64,000 nucleotides of DNA from Reticulitermes speratus. Taxonomy: Eukaryota; Arthropoda; Insecta; Blattodea; Rhinotermitidae. Below the pieces are notes generated by a model that made no database searches, had not been told where the DNA came from, and saw only the letters and a list, made by a program, of their open reading frames with translations. Location of the stretch: positions 26,803,908 to 26,867,907 of the forward strand of contig JAJKFL010000003.1 in the NCBI GenBank assembly GCA_021186555.1, written 5' to 3'. A program made the translations under genes and the position numbers. This document shows, piece by piece, positions 1-10,689 of this stretch. Each line of letters begins with the position of its first letter. Position 1 is the stretch's first letter.

Positions 1-59
1 GAAAGTTAATCTCTGTTGCCCAATCCAATCTAAATAAAAGAGTAAAGAACGGAAAGACG

Positions 60-345
60 AATTTCCAGCCGCACTTGATAATACATCACGCCACGATGAC
101 GTGTGTAATGATCAGAGACACAGCTTTCTGCACCCATAACTTCGGTACAAGGTGGAGGTGAGTGACCAGCTTCACGTCTCGCCAGCTTAACCCTCTCGGA
201 AAGAGGCTCCGGTACCCCTTGGACTGGAGGCTGGATGGGCATCACGGCTAGCCTGGTCGGTTTGAAGAAGAGAACAATTCCTAACCCTGCAGTGACAAAA
301 AACAGATTCCCCGGTCATCCAGCTCGAATCGCCAGATGAAAGGCG
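60..345 (-). mobile_element. SINE-1 copy, diverged
   Basis: This is a minus-strand copy of the commonest SINE in the window. Read on the minus strand it has the tRNA-like head region, then the body landmarks: pairs of CCCA..CC near 'ccagcctccagtcc', 'gggtaccgg', 'gcgagacgtgaagctg', and the end of the body near position 120. The same order occurs in cleaner copies at 28,558 and 62,933. It is eroded and its ends are approximate. The open frame on this strand is a by-product of the SINE and is not a gene. Confidence 0.6.
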
Positions 346-1455
346 CAAGTATTATTTTAGGTTTGTCAGCTTTACAAACGTGATCTGAAGAACACTTCAG
401 TACAATATTCTCTTAAACCCAACTCAAAGGGCCAAAGCGAGGGGGATTAATGCGGTTGTTATGGAGCGTGGAACCCCTGTTGGACCACAGATCCTCTGCA
501 AGCGAAACGTGGGTTACATACTCCCAATAGCATCTTCATTTATATTTTAATAAATATCATAAACTATGAAGTCACAGCTAAGAAATCTCTTACGAATCAT
601 TAATTCTCGTTGAATTTAAATCTAAAGATCTTAATTTAACATTTCCCGTGGCGTCTGCATCATATTTCAGCGCAAGTAAACATGTACATCAAACTGGCGT
701 TTATATAGCCCTATAGCATGTGGAAGTGTGTAGGCCTACATGTGTTATTGACTATTGCGTCGAGTGCGACTGAGATTTAATAGGCTGTCAGCTACTTAAA
801 TTAACAAAGTCCTCTGTAAGAATAAACGTACATACATCGAATTGTTCCTTATACGAGTATATATATATACATAATGTAGTGTTATTTTCTTACGTAATTG
901 TTAACTGTAATAAGGCTGCATTTTGCAGTACCGCAACACTAGCAAGAAAACTAAAAAAAAAATTATAAAGAAATTTGACATTCCCTGTGTTATCTCTTCC
1001 GTTCATTGCTATTAAATTAAAATTGTATTTTTAAATAATCGTTATGAGCGATGTTCGCCTCACATTGCAAAAAGAAATGAAGAAACAAATCAGTTTATAT
1101 TATTATGACAGAACGAACTTCCGTCTAACGGACGAATAAGAACGTGTACTGCAGCTGAAGCAAAGAGAATAGGAGCTTTTTGTATACTCAGCTAAAATAT
1201 CAGAGGGTACAGTGACCTGTTGGCACTGCGCCTTCGCCGCCCATGATGATGAAACGTGAGACAAAGCGATATGAAACTTCCTGGCACTTGATGTGATGCA
1301 GAAATGGCAAATATCTTTAAACAAACCAGACTGATTAAAGATTCTTGCGTAGTTTGCATCTGTACATTTAAAGTGAACCTTCAGGCTCAAGTTTTGCGGC
1401 AGGATACGCGTAACGTTGTCCCTCTGCTTACTTAAATACCATAGCATGAAAAGTT
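346..1455. other. AT-rich stretch, nothing recognised
   Basis: There is no convincing gene, RNA or repeat here. A 114-codon minus-strand open frame at 1103-1447 has no recognisable domain and no codon pattern that sets it apart from chance. There is a short TA run near 857-870. Confidence 0.5.
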
Positions 1456-1655
1456 ATGCGGGAATGTAGGTGGAGCTCCAAGCATCCTTAACCTCGACAC
1501 TAGATGGCAAGAGTCCCCAGTACCCATTGGATAGAAGCCTAGATCCCCTTCGACACTCTAGAGAAGAGAAAATCCCTGGCTATCCGCCTGGAATAGAACC
1601 ACGATTCCTCAATTGCCCAGCCAATAGTCCAGTACTGGACTGAGCTGTGACGGTC
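1456..1655 (-). mobile_element. SINE-1 copy, diverged
   Basis: Minus-strand SINE-1. Visible landmarks are 'cctcgacactagatgg', 'gtacccattggata' and 'ctctagagaagagaaaa', in the same order as in the better copies at 39,365 and 49,297. The head is eroded ('tggaatagaaccacgattcc' at the B-box position). Confidence 0.7.
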
Positions 1656-1994
1656 CGGTTTATGGAAGGGCCTCTCAGTGTCTATGTTAAAGATCCACGA
1701 ATATTATTGTGAACATGGAACAAAATATGGACAAGTTCATAGGCACGAATCTTCAGTGTAACACCCAATGTGTTCATTGAGCATTGCGGAAAGTGAGGCG
1801 AAACGACAAAACAGTGCCTAAAATATCTACAGGAATATAATGAGAAGAAAAGTGAAGAGCCTTCGTCATGGACAACTATGCGATATGAAATGGAAAGTTG
1901 TAGCCCTGCTTAATTCATCCCACGCTATGAAGACATATGGCATAGACAGATACAGCTGCACACATTGCTTACCTTAGTCCTAGAAGAAAGTTAA

Positions 1995-2165
1995 TGCTCA
2001 GCTTCAAACCACGGCCACTTCCCAACTGCGGAAAATGTCCCCGTACTCTTCGGGTAGGAGGGTGGGTGGGCGGGCCCTGGAGTCGGTCTAGGCGACGTGA
2101 GGAAGAGAAAAATCGCTAATTCACAGAACCCCGATTCCGCAGTCTGTCTCTGTACTCTCAGGATT
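1995..2165 (-). mobile_element. SINE-1 copy, partial
   Basis: Partial minus-strand SINE-1. The signature is 'ccacggccacttccc', 'gggtaggagggtgggtggg', 'ggagtcggtctagg' and 'gaggaagagaaaaatc'. The start of the body (3' tail side) is missing or too diverged to place. Confidence 0.6.
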
Positions 2166-2329
2166 TTGCATCTCTGGGGCTAGATTTGAATGAAGAATCT
2201 GCCTGATGCAAAACGGGCGTGCCATGGCGACGTGAGGTTGCTTGTATGCTGTTTAAGCGTTGCTGTTGGCAGCTTCATTGTATGACTGACATGGGTTTAT
2301 GGTGTCCTTGAATTACACGCAGCAATGCG

Positions 2330-2480
2330 AACACACGGGAGGTGTAAACACCCAGCCCAGAGGCGAAACTTCTACCAGACTACACGGTGCAACATCCCAG
2401 AAGACGGCAATGTGCATAGCACCTCCGTCGAGAACCTCGAATTTTGATGATAGGCCTATAATTTTAATACCATTTCTTTT
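2330..2480. repeat. Dispersed repeat D (fragment)
   Basis: Fragment of a dispersed family recognised by 'ctacacggtgcaacatccc' followed by 'agaagacggcaatgtgcata'. Similar pieces lie at 16,690, 23,395, 31,850, 37,185 and 49,010. On the minus strand it encodes the peptide AVFWDVAPCSLVEV, which I know as a recurrent repeat-derived peptide in cockroach and termite gene predictions. The class of the parent element is unknown to me. Confidence 0.6.
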
Positions 2481-2941
2481 TTTTTTCACTATTTTTCCTT
2501 TATAAAGTTTTCTACCCTTTGACGATGACTTATATTGTGAAACGCACTGTAGGCAGCCGCATAATCTCTCCTCTCTCGTTGAAGCAATAGCAATGTCTCC
2601 TTGCCCAACCGTTCCCGCTAGATCAATAGAAGCCGACAGGCCGGCTGGCTCCTTTCGGGTATGAGATGGGCCTCCAGGGGCCAAGGGTTCAACTTAATCG
2701 CAGAAGCCACGGGTCTTACCCCCAACACACAAGATCTAACTGCCTTAGCTCCATAACCACTCACACAACTCTCCCCTTTTTTCTCAAGACTGAAAGTAGC
2801 AAAAGAACCCATTCTCATGATTGTTTTTTATCGTTGCTTAAACTCTGGTTACGCGCAGACAGAAATGGTTCTTGTCTCTTCCAATGCGTGTCGCTATTTG
2901 TCTGCTCAGTGGCGGACCTATCAACTAGTCCTTTCAACCTG

Positions 2942-3180
2942 TGCTTAACCCTTTAAAGCGTAGCGGTTTATATAGGCATGTGCCACATGCTTTAACACTG
3001 AAGGATTCTGCACTTTGCTCACACAGGGTATTTATGTGTTTCTTATTATACTTAACAATAAACATTATTTCCCTAAACAGCACTAACTGATTGGCTTTTA
3101 GAATACAGACGGACTGCGTGCTACGTGAGGTGCTTAAAATAAAATTCCGCCATAATGCAGCTCTTCCAATCTTAGCATAC
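2942..3180 (+). mobile_element. Short MITE-like repeat (CCCTTTAAAG family)
   Basis: Begins with 'ttaaccctttaaagcg' and continues 'tagcggtttatatagg', then an internal part with 'aataaacattatttcccta' and 'ctgattggcttttagaat' that is shared with the copies at 26,223 and 38,814. The far terminus is unclear here. The copy at 38,814-39,046 shows both inverted ends. Confidence 0.55.
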
Positions 3181-3189
3181 AATTTCCGT

Positions 3190-5280
3190 CCTAATACATA
3201 AACTGTTCAACCCCTTTGTTCTGCCACATACTCAGAACAGTCCATTTCCCATCACTTTATATTGTCTTGTTCTTCTCTCTATATCTATTTATCTCCATGC
3301 TTCAAATTACTATTGACAGCTATAAAAGTAAAACAATGCCTAAATTTCACAAAGTCATGACAGTACATGAATGCGTGTTGTGATTTGACTCAATTAAGGT
3401 TATCAAACACAAAAAGATATTCCAGCTGATTTCTCTTGCTGTGTTCCGTCCGTAAACAGAAAAAAACAGCAGTAGGCACAACAATCATAGCTGGTCAAAA
3501 CCCATCATTTCAACAGCGTTAGTCTGAATCAATATAACAATATCCTGTTCCACATCTGAGTAGAAGCCGGCAATTTTTCACGACCAGATAATAATTCAAA
3601 GCCATGCTTCAGCATCTCTGAGAGTTCTCAGGTTTAAAAGCAGGATCAGGACTCAAGTGATGTCTCCATTAAGGCAAATGTGTGGTTTGTGTCTTGAGAA
3701 GGCAGATGAAGATAGATAAGCACAGCCGAGTCATAAAAAGTAGCTTTGCACTGTTAATGCATTGTGGTCTTATGGTTACGACACAGTGTTTTTGTCTAGC
3801 ACGTACCAATGTTTGGTGAAACAAACATTCTTCATCATCAGCGTAGAAGAGCCAACAGGAAGCAGACCTCAATTCCCTCTTACATCAGACCCTTTAGCGG
3901 ACATAAGCGAATTCCCTTAAACATTTCCTTCTTACTACTTTGAGCATTAATTTTTTAATTTTCAGGTCTGACAGATTTATAAATAATTCTGATACCTTAA
4001 ACCCTCACATATTTCATATGGTATTAATCTATCGCCTATAGAATATATACACTTGCGGGGGCCAAATTTGATCCCAGGCATTATGCGTCGTAGACAGGAC
4101 GGCTAGTGTATCGAACCTGAATTAAACTAAATTCTACGATATCATCTGTAGCGTGTATCAATGTAAAGCTGTAGAAATGTGCCCATTAGCCTCTGTGCGT
4201 CCGTGAGCAAACAACAAGTCGAAAACTGTTGAAAGGATGTTCATGAAATGTCGCACTGGAGAGTCCCTCTTAATTTCGCGGACACATTCTTATTTTCGCT
4301 AAAATCAGACAGATATCAGGGACATTTTACACGGAGAGGTAAGTACGAGTATGTTTCTGCGAGCATCTCGAGCGTTACTCGGTAAATATTTAGCGGAAGG
4401 AAAAATGCCTTTATCAGAAGTTAGTAATGAGCACACTTAATGCTTAACACACTTTTGCTGAAAGCTTTTCGAAATACTGAAACAGAAGCGAGGGAGACTA
4501 GAACTGTTATGCCACACATATTATTTCCGAATATGTACATCAATATTTAACAACGACCTTCCGAAAATACACGAAGATTACAGAGGTTTCATATTGTTAA
4601 TAACTAAACAAAGCTTTTTTTCAACGTGATCATATAAAAATCTGCCTGTACTTAAAAACGTATATGACGCTGTTACAAACATTGCTTTGTTAAAAATAAC
4701 TTCTTTTCTCTCTAGACAATTAATTAAAAAGGAGAGGACGCACCACACCCCTTATGCTGTACATATATTTCCTTGCTAATTATTCTGAGTTTCTGAAATT
4801 ATAAAATCTACATTATGGATCAATTTGGAATGTTTGCCCTACAGACGTATATCAACCACTGCACGTCCTCTCTCTGAGACTCATTGTCGCGTTATCTTCT
4901 TTTGTCGGCGAATCTTGGAACTAAGCAGTAATCATTAAGACTGTTATTATGAGGATTCCCCCTTCGCCCACATGCATAATGAGCCTTTTACCATCCCCCA
5001 AAAAACATCTATATAGTGAATTTTTATTTGCCTTCTTCAAGTGTTTCAAGTGCCCCGTACTGTTCAGTCACAAGCAGTTATAGTGTTATTAGGGCAAGAA
5101 GACACAATTTGAATTGTCTCTAACTTCCTATATTCACACCATCCTTAGTTAATTTTACTTCACGTTCAGTTAAATCGAATGTTCTCATCCTCAGAATTAT
5201 TCAGCTCGTTTTTTTTTTCATTTTACTTAAGCACTAGTACTAACTTCATGGAGACTGCAGTTTCTCACAGCAGTATTAAA
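3190..5280. other. No supported feature
   Basis: AT-rich unique-looking sequence. A tRNA-like SINE scrap may lie near 4050-4120 ('tttgatcccaggcatt'), but it is too eroded to call. No open frame above chance and no repeat with recognisable ends. Confidence 0.45.
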
Positions 5281-5284
5281 ATTA

Positions 5285-5445
5285 CTGTCTTCGGGGGTGC
5301 AGTTGTTGCGGAGGAACTATTGCCTCCATTTTCATACTTGTACTATGATGACGTAGGCAGCAGGGTCTTCCAAAACGTTTTGTACCATCTACCAAACTAC
5401 AAGACGTCACATCACAGAATATCGCAATTTTTAAATCTTTGACGG
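5285..5445. repeat. Dispersed repeat D (fragment)
   Basis: Contains 'gcggaggaactattgcctcc' and 'ctaccaaactacaagacgtc', the counterpart of the D-family fragments elsewhere. The minus strand gives AIFCDVTSCSLVDG followed by RFGRPCC, matching the D-family peptide pattern (…FWDV.PCSLVE…RF.G..CC). Ends not resolved. Confidence 0.55.
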
Positions 5446-5720
5446 AGAATCCTGCTGGGGAAGGAAACACAGGCTCAGCTATCAACTGCTGTAATCCTTT
5501 TTCGTTTCTATGTCGTGTAGTAAATCAGTACACTGTGCATAAACCCAATATAAGACGATAATTTGATCAATAATCGCCGTGAAGACCTGAGAACTTGCTC
5601 CGCTATTTATGGAACCTTCCCTAATTTTATGTAAAGCTAAGGCCTATCACCCTTCATAACACTCAACCAACAAAATGCACAGTGTTCTCTTTAGATATTT
5701 TTATTATAAAACTGAGTATT

Positions 5721-5758
5721 CCTACATGTTTCAGTCCACAATGGATCATTATCAGGGA
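5721..5758 (-). ncRNA. Hammerhead-like motif, decayed core (F1 left arm)
   Basis: On the minus strand: CTGATAA, a hairpin with TCCA/TGGA stem, GAAAC, then ATGTA. The G8 position of the hammerhead core reads A, so cleavage is not expected. It is the inverted partner of the intact motif at 6116-6160. Confidence 0.35.
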
Positions 5759-6115
5759 GCATGTACCAAATAATTTTGCATAAAACTTAATTAGGTATTT
5801 TTACACATAATTAACATCTTATGCATGGTGCAAAAGAGCCAAGTAGCAAAACGCAGACAGTGCTTTGCAGAATAGTTGTGTACATAAGTGATATACAGTA
5901 TCTACGGGGCAGTCTGAGTACTATGTCAACTTCTGTTAAGTGCGTAGGCTGCACTGGAAATAGTGCATATCAAGATTCCATTTCACGTATCTATGTACGC
6001 AACTATTCTGCAAAGAACTGTCTACGTTTTGCTAAGTGACTTTTTACACCATGCATAAGATGTTAACTACATGTAAAAATACCTAATTAAGTTTTATGCA
6101 GTATTATTTGATACT

Positions 6116-6160
6116 TGTTCCCTGATGATGATCCCTTGTGGACTGAAACATGTAGGAATA
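6116..6160 (+). ncRNA. Hammerhead ribozyme-like motif (F1 right arm)
   Basis: The core matches the type-I hammerhead consensus: CTGATGA at 6122-6128, a small hairpin (TCC at 6132-6134 or so with GGA, loop about 5 nt), GAAAC at 6145-6149, then a minimal stem III AC-AT-GT and A at 6154 as the predicted residue before the cleavage site. Stem I is formed by TTCC 6118-6121 with GGAA 6155-6158, extended by a G-T and a T-A pair. Stem II has a bulge and is weak. The fold is read by eye and no activity is shown. Confidence 0.55.
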
Positions 6161-6599
6161 CTCAGTGTTATAATATAATATAAATATGTAAGGAAGAACA
6201 CAGTGCATTTTTTTGGTTGAGTGTTGGGAATTGGTTACAGACAATGCACGGAACGAACAACATAAAATTTGTCACCGTGTTTACAAATATCTGCCACTGG
6301 ATAATTCCTTCAGCCACGAATCCAGTCCACATCGTGTTTCCTTCAATATCGTTAGTGTGAGTGGCAGATCACACGACAAAGCTGCAAAGCACAGTGGCTA
6401 GGATATACAACGCCTGATATAACATTAAATATATTTTGCATTTTGCTGCAGTATCCTTATACAGGATAATCGTAAATGGTTTTTCCGAATTTGATATTTT
6501 ATTACTGAGAACTCCTTTAATTTACACTTTTAAAACACTCACCAACTGAAAGCCCAATTTGAAAAGTTTTATGAGGAGAGAGTACTTACTAACAAAGTT

Positions 6600-7440
6600 C
6601 AATTTGAGCGCCACGAGTGGCTCGAGCAACATCAAACCGATAGGTATTCAGACTCCTGCCACGCTTTATGAAGAATTTCATGCAGAATTTTTGCACAGGC
6701 TTGTCTGCTCCGCATCCTGAGATCGAGTAGTGTCTTCGGCACTGAGGAACTGCAGACAATATTCTTCATAAAACCTCACAAAAAGCCATCAGTGTCAGAT
6801 CACGTTATTTCGGAGGCCATTCCATAGGACCGCCATGCCAGATCGAACGATTAGAAAGACCTTCATCCAATAAGACGTCACTTCATTACGAAAGTTCGGT
6901 GGGGTACCGTCTTGTTGATAAATCAGGCGTGGAACGTCCTGGTGCAGCCGCCGATTTAAGCATTTATGTAGCATGTCGAGGCGGATGATACCTGTCACTG
7001 TGAATTCCACACAGACGAATGGCCCGTGCAGTTTCCCTCGTGATATTGCCGCAAAAACATTAACCATGGAACTGTCCTCTTCACGTTCAAATAAAATCAT
7101 GAAGATTTTTAGAGTCCCGATTCATAGCTTGTGTCAATTCACTCGTCCCGACAGACAGAACTCGCCTCATCACTGTAGACCACCTTGTCCGTTACTGTGA
7201 CATTATCGTCCCGTTTTTCCACAAAGGTGTAACAGAAAAGTTTCACTTTTTCTATGGGTTTCAGTTCTTGCAGTTTCTGTAATCGAAATGCAAGGAGGTG
7301 CAGGCGTATCCGAAGGACTTGCCACACAGTTGTTTTCGGTATGTTGAGTTCGTTACTGGCAAGCAGCACAGATATTCATGTAGAGCTAACAATAAGAACG
7401 CCATTTCCGGTCCGGACGCCGTTCTGAAGAACGTGACTAT
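6600..7440 (-). pseudogene. Tc1/mariner-type transposase pseudogene
   Basis: Decayed DDE transposase on the minus strand. From the N-terminal side it shows a helix-turn-helix-like piece (ELNIPKTTVWQVLR, about 7340-7300), then VVYSDEAS (first catalytic Asp region, about 7160), then VNVFAAISRGKLHGPF, then PRLIYQQDGTPPNF (second Asp region, about 6910). After a frameshift come PMEWPP and DLTL (third acidic region, about 6810) and a C-terminal VARATRGAQIEL near 6610. Stops and frameshifts break the frame. The usual length for the family is about 340 residues, of which perhaps 270 are represented. Terminal repeats were not found. Confidence 0.85.
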
Positions 7441-8719
7441 GCGTAGTGGTCAGAATGCACAGCTGACTTTAATCTCGCACCAGTTTAAAACTGTTTTTGT
7501 TTATCTTTCAAATTGCTTGTATTTCAAAACAGTAATTTCAAGCTCGACGGTATCGATCATGAGATTCATCTTCTGCGTTCGTTGCAAAAACGTATCCGTG
7601 CTTTGGTTCCCATATCTCTTATTTATTTACTTCCAAAAGGTTCTGAATGTGTTTCTCGGCAATTTACTAGATATTTCACCTACCAGATAAAGACTGAAAT
7701 GATTACTTTCTTTCCTGGTTATGTGGTTGTATATATATCATTACATATTTATAATGCGTGGCTTCAAGCATCTCCCTGTACCATAAACTGGCAGTTACTC
7801 ATTGCTTTATGGTTTCAATAACATGTGGGAACAATTTCTTTAGTTTCACTGTAAGGTCCCCATGAACACACTGCAGCCAGTGCAGTGGACCGACTACTAC
7901 AGCACAAATAATGTGTAAAGCCGATTTATAATTAATACCGGTGATCATGACTTCACTGATGGTTCCAATATAATCTTCCATTTCCAATCCTATTCCATAA
8001 TTCAGGACCATTTTATTATCTCTCATTCGTTGCCGCTAGATTCCCTATATCTGGACACAAATCTTCACAATGCGACAGCCAGTTCGGAACACATAGCTTC
8101 GATATCCTGTCATTGACTTTACGATCTGATCATTCGCCAATACGGCGTTATCATTCCTTTTCATCTGGCTGCTCTCTAATTCTACAGATAGTGCAGGCTT
8201 ACTTAAGCTTATTAATATGACGACGAAAATAATTACATGAATGCACACACTGTTCAGCAATAAAGCAATTTATCTGAATCCCAATTCGTTTGCTGCAGGT
8301 CTAGGGTTCAAATATGAGACCGAAGGAATGCTACATTAAATAAGGGTTTGGGTGGTATTCTTCAGTCCCTCCAGGCAAATGCCGGTACAGCGCCTTCAAT
8401 TACGCTACCTTTCACATCTTTTCTAACTCGTTCTTCACAAACAAACCTGTTATTCGACACTAAATAAATGAATTAGTTCATAAAGTCGCCATATATATGA
8501 AACTGTGTTAGAAGAAGCCCAGAATGGGTTGAGGATTAGTTTTCTAGATCATGGAAGCTTTCGACGTACTCTAGCAAGTAACTGTGAATAAAGTTTCTCC
8601 CACAATATTCAACATATGTGTCACAAACTGCAGTAAACGACGAAGAGTCTCAAATAAGAAAAAGGGTAGAAAGAAGTCGGCCAAACAGGCAGCGTTGTCC
8701 TTTATGGCCCATAGTTTAA
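7441..8719. other. No supported feature
   Basis: AT-rich. The overlapping open frames at 7298-7821 and 7799-8260 lack recognisable domains and overlap the transposase remnant or each other, so I do not call them genes. Confidence 0.4.
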
Positions 8720-8720
8720 T

Positions 8721-8778
<58 letters not shown>
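8720..8778. repeat. Compound microsatellite (CA)n(TA)n
   Basis: An uninterrupted run of AC dinucleotides from about 8720 passes directly into AT dinucleotides ending at 8778. The open frames on both strands here are translations of the repeat. Confidence 0.95.
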
Positions 8779-8780
<2 letters not shown>

Positions 8781-8794
8781 AATGCACAAAACCC

Positions 8795-8925
8795 GGGCGC
8801 CAGGTCGCCGTAACAAATAAATTTTGTACTGCGATGCCTAAAATTTTTGGATTCTCAGTATAAAACTTGCTTCATGTCACCCTTCTGGCGCCTAGAATTT
8901 TGAGATGGGTTCAAGATTTTTGGAA
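8795..8925 (+). repeat. Dispersed repeat R, copy 1
   Basis: Shares 'ctcagtataaaacttgctt', 'catgtcacccttctggc' and 'tagaattttga' in the same order with the minus-strand copy at 62,010-62,135. It is therefore an interspersed family of unknown class. The two copies lie in opposite orientation 53 kb apart. Confidence 0.7.
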
Positions 8926-9206
8926 AATTTTTACAGCTCAGTACACATAGTGACAATATTGCAATAAATTGCAAAATAAATTAAGTAATCCTTTCGGAAT
9001 AAGTCGGAATATACTTAATATAATTCGGTTTCCTAACAACCAGGCAGTAACTCCTAAAACAGAAGATGAAATTCAATGGGTATTGTACATAGCAAATACA
9101 ACTCATAAGGAATACAACTCTAAAATGTTAACGGCTAAAACAACAGTCATGGAATGTTTAAAAAACCAACCATATGCACTTCACTTTCACTTTAAAATGT
9201 TTGAAT

Positions 9207-9250
9207 GTCCCCTACATATGTTTCGGTTTACGTAAACCATCCTCAGGATG
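9207..9250 (-). ncRNA. Hammerhead ribozyme-like motif (F2 left arm)
   Basis: On the minus strand: CTGAGGA (9246-9240; the N7 position is free in hammerheads), one T, then a clean hairpin GGTTT-ACGT-AAACC, then GAAAC, minimal stem III AC-ATAT-GT and A at 9213, followed by GGGGACATT. AATGT upstream can pair with ACATT downstream as an outer stem I; the inner stem I is poor (about one pair plus a wobble). This is the best stem II in the window. Confidence 0.55.
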
Positions 9251-9579
9251 TTGAAAACACATTACATCACATCCTTAGATAATACATATTTAAACATTGT
9301 GCAATGTTTTATAGTCACTGTAAAATCTGAGTATAAAAACGTATAAAATGTATAAATCCTTAAAATTCGTTGAATTTAGTGTCTAAAATAATAAATGCAC
9401 TAGAAGATCGCTGTGTGCTCCACACCTCTGGTTATTATTCTTTTTGGTTTTGTATACTGAGGTAGAAATATTTGGTAAATATGTCCTGTAAGAAATGTGT
9501 AGTTATTATCAAACGTGTATTCTAAAGATGAAGTTTAAAATAATTTTGTGAATTAACGCGTTTGACTCGAATGACCCCC

Positions 9580-9618
9580 TTGAGGATGGTTTAGGTAAAC
9601 CGAAACATATGTAGGGGA
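9580..9618 (+). ncRNA. Hammerhead-like motif, decayed core (F2 right arm)
   Basis: TTGAGGA replaces CTGAGGA (C3 lost). The stem GGTTT-AGGT-AAACC, GAAAC and ACATATGTA are kept. It is the inverted partner of the motif at 9207-9250. Confidence 0.4.
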
Positions 9619-9944
9619 CATTAAAACATTTTAAAGTAAAAGTGAAGTGCATGTTGTTGGTTTTTTAAACATCGAATTGTGAAATGCACGGTGAGACTAA
9701 CATAAAATTTAACAGTCATGGAAGTTTTAAAAATCTGGCATATTATAGCAGAAGAATTATTTACAATAAAGTATAAAAAAAATTACAATAACAAAACAAC
9801 TTGACATTAACCCTGTATTTCTTAAGTTTTTCACTTAACGACGTTGCCAATAATTATGCTGTATAAAACGAGCTACAAATATTACACTGTATGTACGTGA
9901 AACAATTCTACGCACCTTTAAAACACGTACTAAGACACTATTGA

Positions 9945-10345
9945 AATACAATAAGATAATGGCCGTACCAGCGCTCATATATTGGTGTGAGAATTTGACT
10001 TCAAAGAAACAACACGGAAGAAGAACTGAAACCGGGGACATGAAATTCTTGAGGTCAGTTGCATATACATTATGTGACCACACAACAAATCAAGGAAGAA
10101 GAGGCGGATTAAATATATACTTAATTTAAATTAAATTATTACGAACTATAGGCGTAAATGGACGCAACATTCATTAAGTATGAGTAATATAGGAATTCCT
10201 AACTACGAATATAAATACATTCCAACTGATAGAAGAAACGTAGGTCGACCAGGACAAGGACGGAGAAATAAATATCCACGAAGATGGAAAAAGCGAGAAA
10301 CTGGTTATATCTTGTTGATGGTAATAATAATGATGATGGCCATTA
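9945..10345 (+). pseudogene. Non-LTR retrotransposon RT 3' end, degenerate
   Basis: Plus-strand remnant of the C-terminal end of a LINE-type endonuclease/reverse transcriptase. It reads VPALIYWCENLTSKK, then a stretch ending GDMKFLRSVAYTL (about 9965-10075). After frameshifts come PTDRRNVGRPGQGRR and a trailing short-repeat tail (GTAATAATAATGATGATGG) near 10,320-10,345, as expected at the 3' end of such elements. The conserved pattern in living relatives is ALLYGSE.W followed by RR..GRP. The 5' part is absent. Confidence 0.8.
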
Positions 10346-10529
10346 AATAAGCCAAAGTCAACTAATATAAATATTCAGTCTTTTACGTCAAGCCTGCAAT
10401 ATTCAGTAATTTAATTTACAACCATTCTTTCAAATCCCCAGTACTTTTTATAGATTTATAGTTTATTTTTTGATGCTGTCAGTAGATCAGATGTGAAATG
10501 GTGGGGTGATTACTAAACAATTAATTGCA

Positions 10530-10685
10530 AAGGATGTGAAAGAAAGCGGCACTGGCCTAAATGTAGGTGCAATGCCGACATTAACCTGGAGGTAATGAGG
10601 CAAACCACAAACACATAAACTAGGATAGCCGGCCTGTAGGCCGATACTGCAAACGGCTACTTCCAGTATCAAGCTATGAAGATGG
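10530..10685 (-). mobile_element. SINE-6 copy, diverged
   Basis: Shares 'gaaagaaagcggcactggcc' and 'tgccgacattaacctgg' with 47,370-47,515 ('aaggaagcggtagtggcc', 'tcccggtatttgtctg'). The plan fits an insect tRNA-derived SINE read in reverse, with an eroded B-box region near 10,640. Ends approximate. Confidence 0.5.
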
Positions 10686-10689
10686 CTTT

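Larger units (their letters stand above)
5659..6225. mobile_element. Foldback element F1, copy 1
   Basis: Non-coding element with inverted arms of roughly 180-190 bp (about 5659-5850 and 6033-6225). The outer ends are 'aacactcaacc' and 'ggttgagtgtt'. The arms match over landmarks such as 'cctaattaagttttatgca' and 'accatgcataagatgtta'. The roughly 180-bp centre is not repeated in the second copy at 14,481, and a 72-codon open frame there is probably chance. Each arm holds a hammerhead-like core (5723-5755 minus, 6116-6160 plus). No transposase. It could be a MITE, a solo inverted pair of Penelope-like terminal repeats, or another hairpin element. Confidence 0.8.
9154..9672. mobile_element. Foldback element F2
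   Basis: Inverted arms of about 100 bp. The left begins 'atgtttaaaaaaccaac' (9154) and the right ends 'gttggttttttaaacat' (9672). The arms pair through 'aaaatgttt', 'gtcccctacatatgtttcgg' and 'taaaccatcctca'. The centre of about 310 bp is AT-rich and non-coding. Hammerhead-like motifs lie at the inner edge of each arm (9213-9246 minus, 9580-9614 plus). It resembles F1 in plan but not in sequence. Confidence 0.8.

Noticed and set aside
8571-8820. Open frames on both strands across the CA/TA microsatellite
   Set aside because: Composition is set by the dinucleotide repeat (Tyr-Ile or Thr-His runs).
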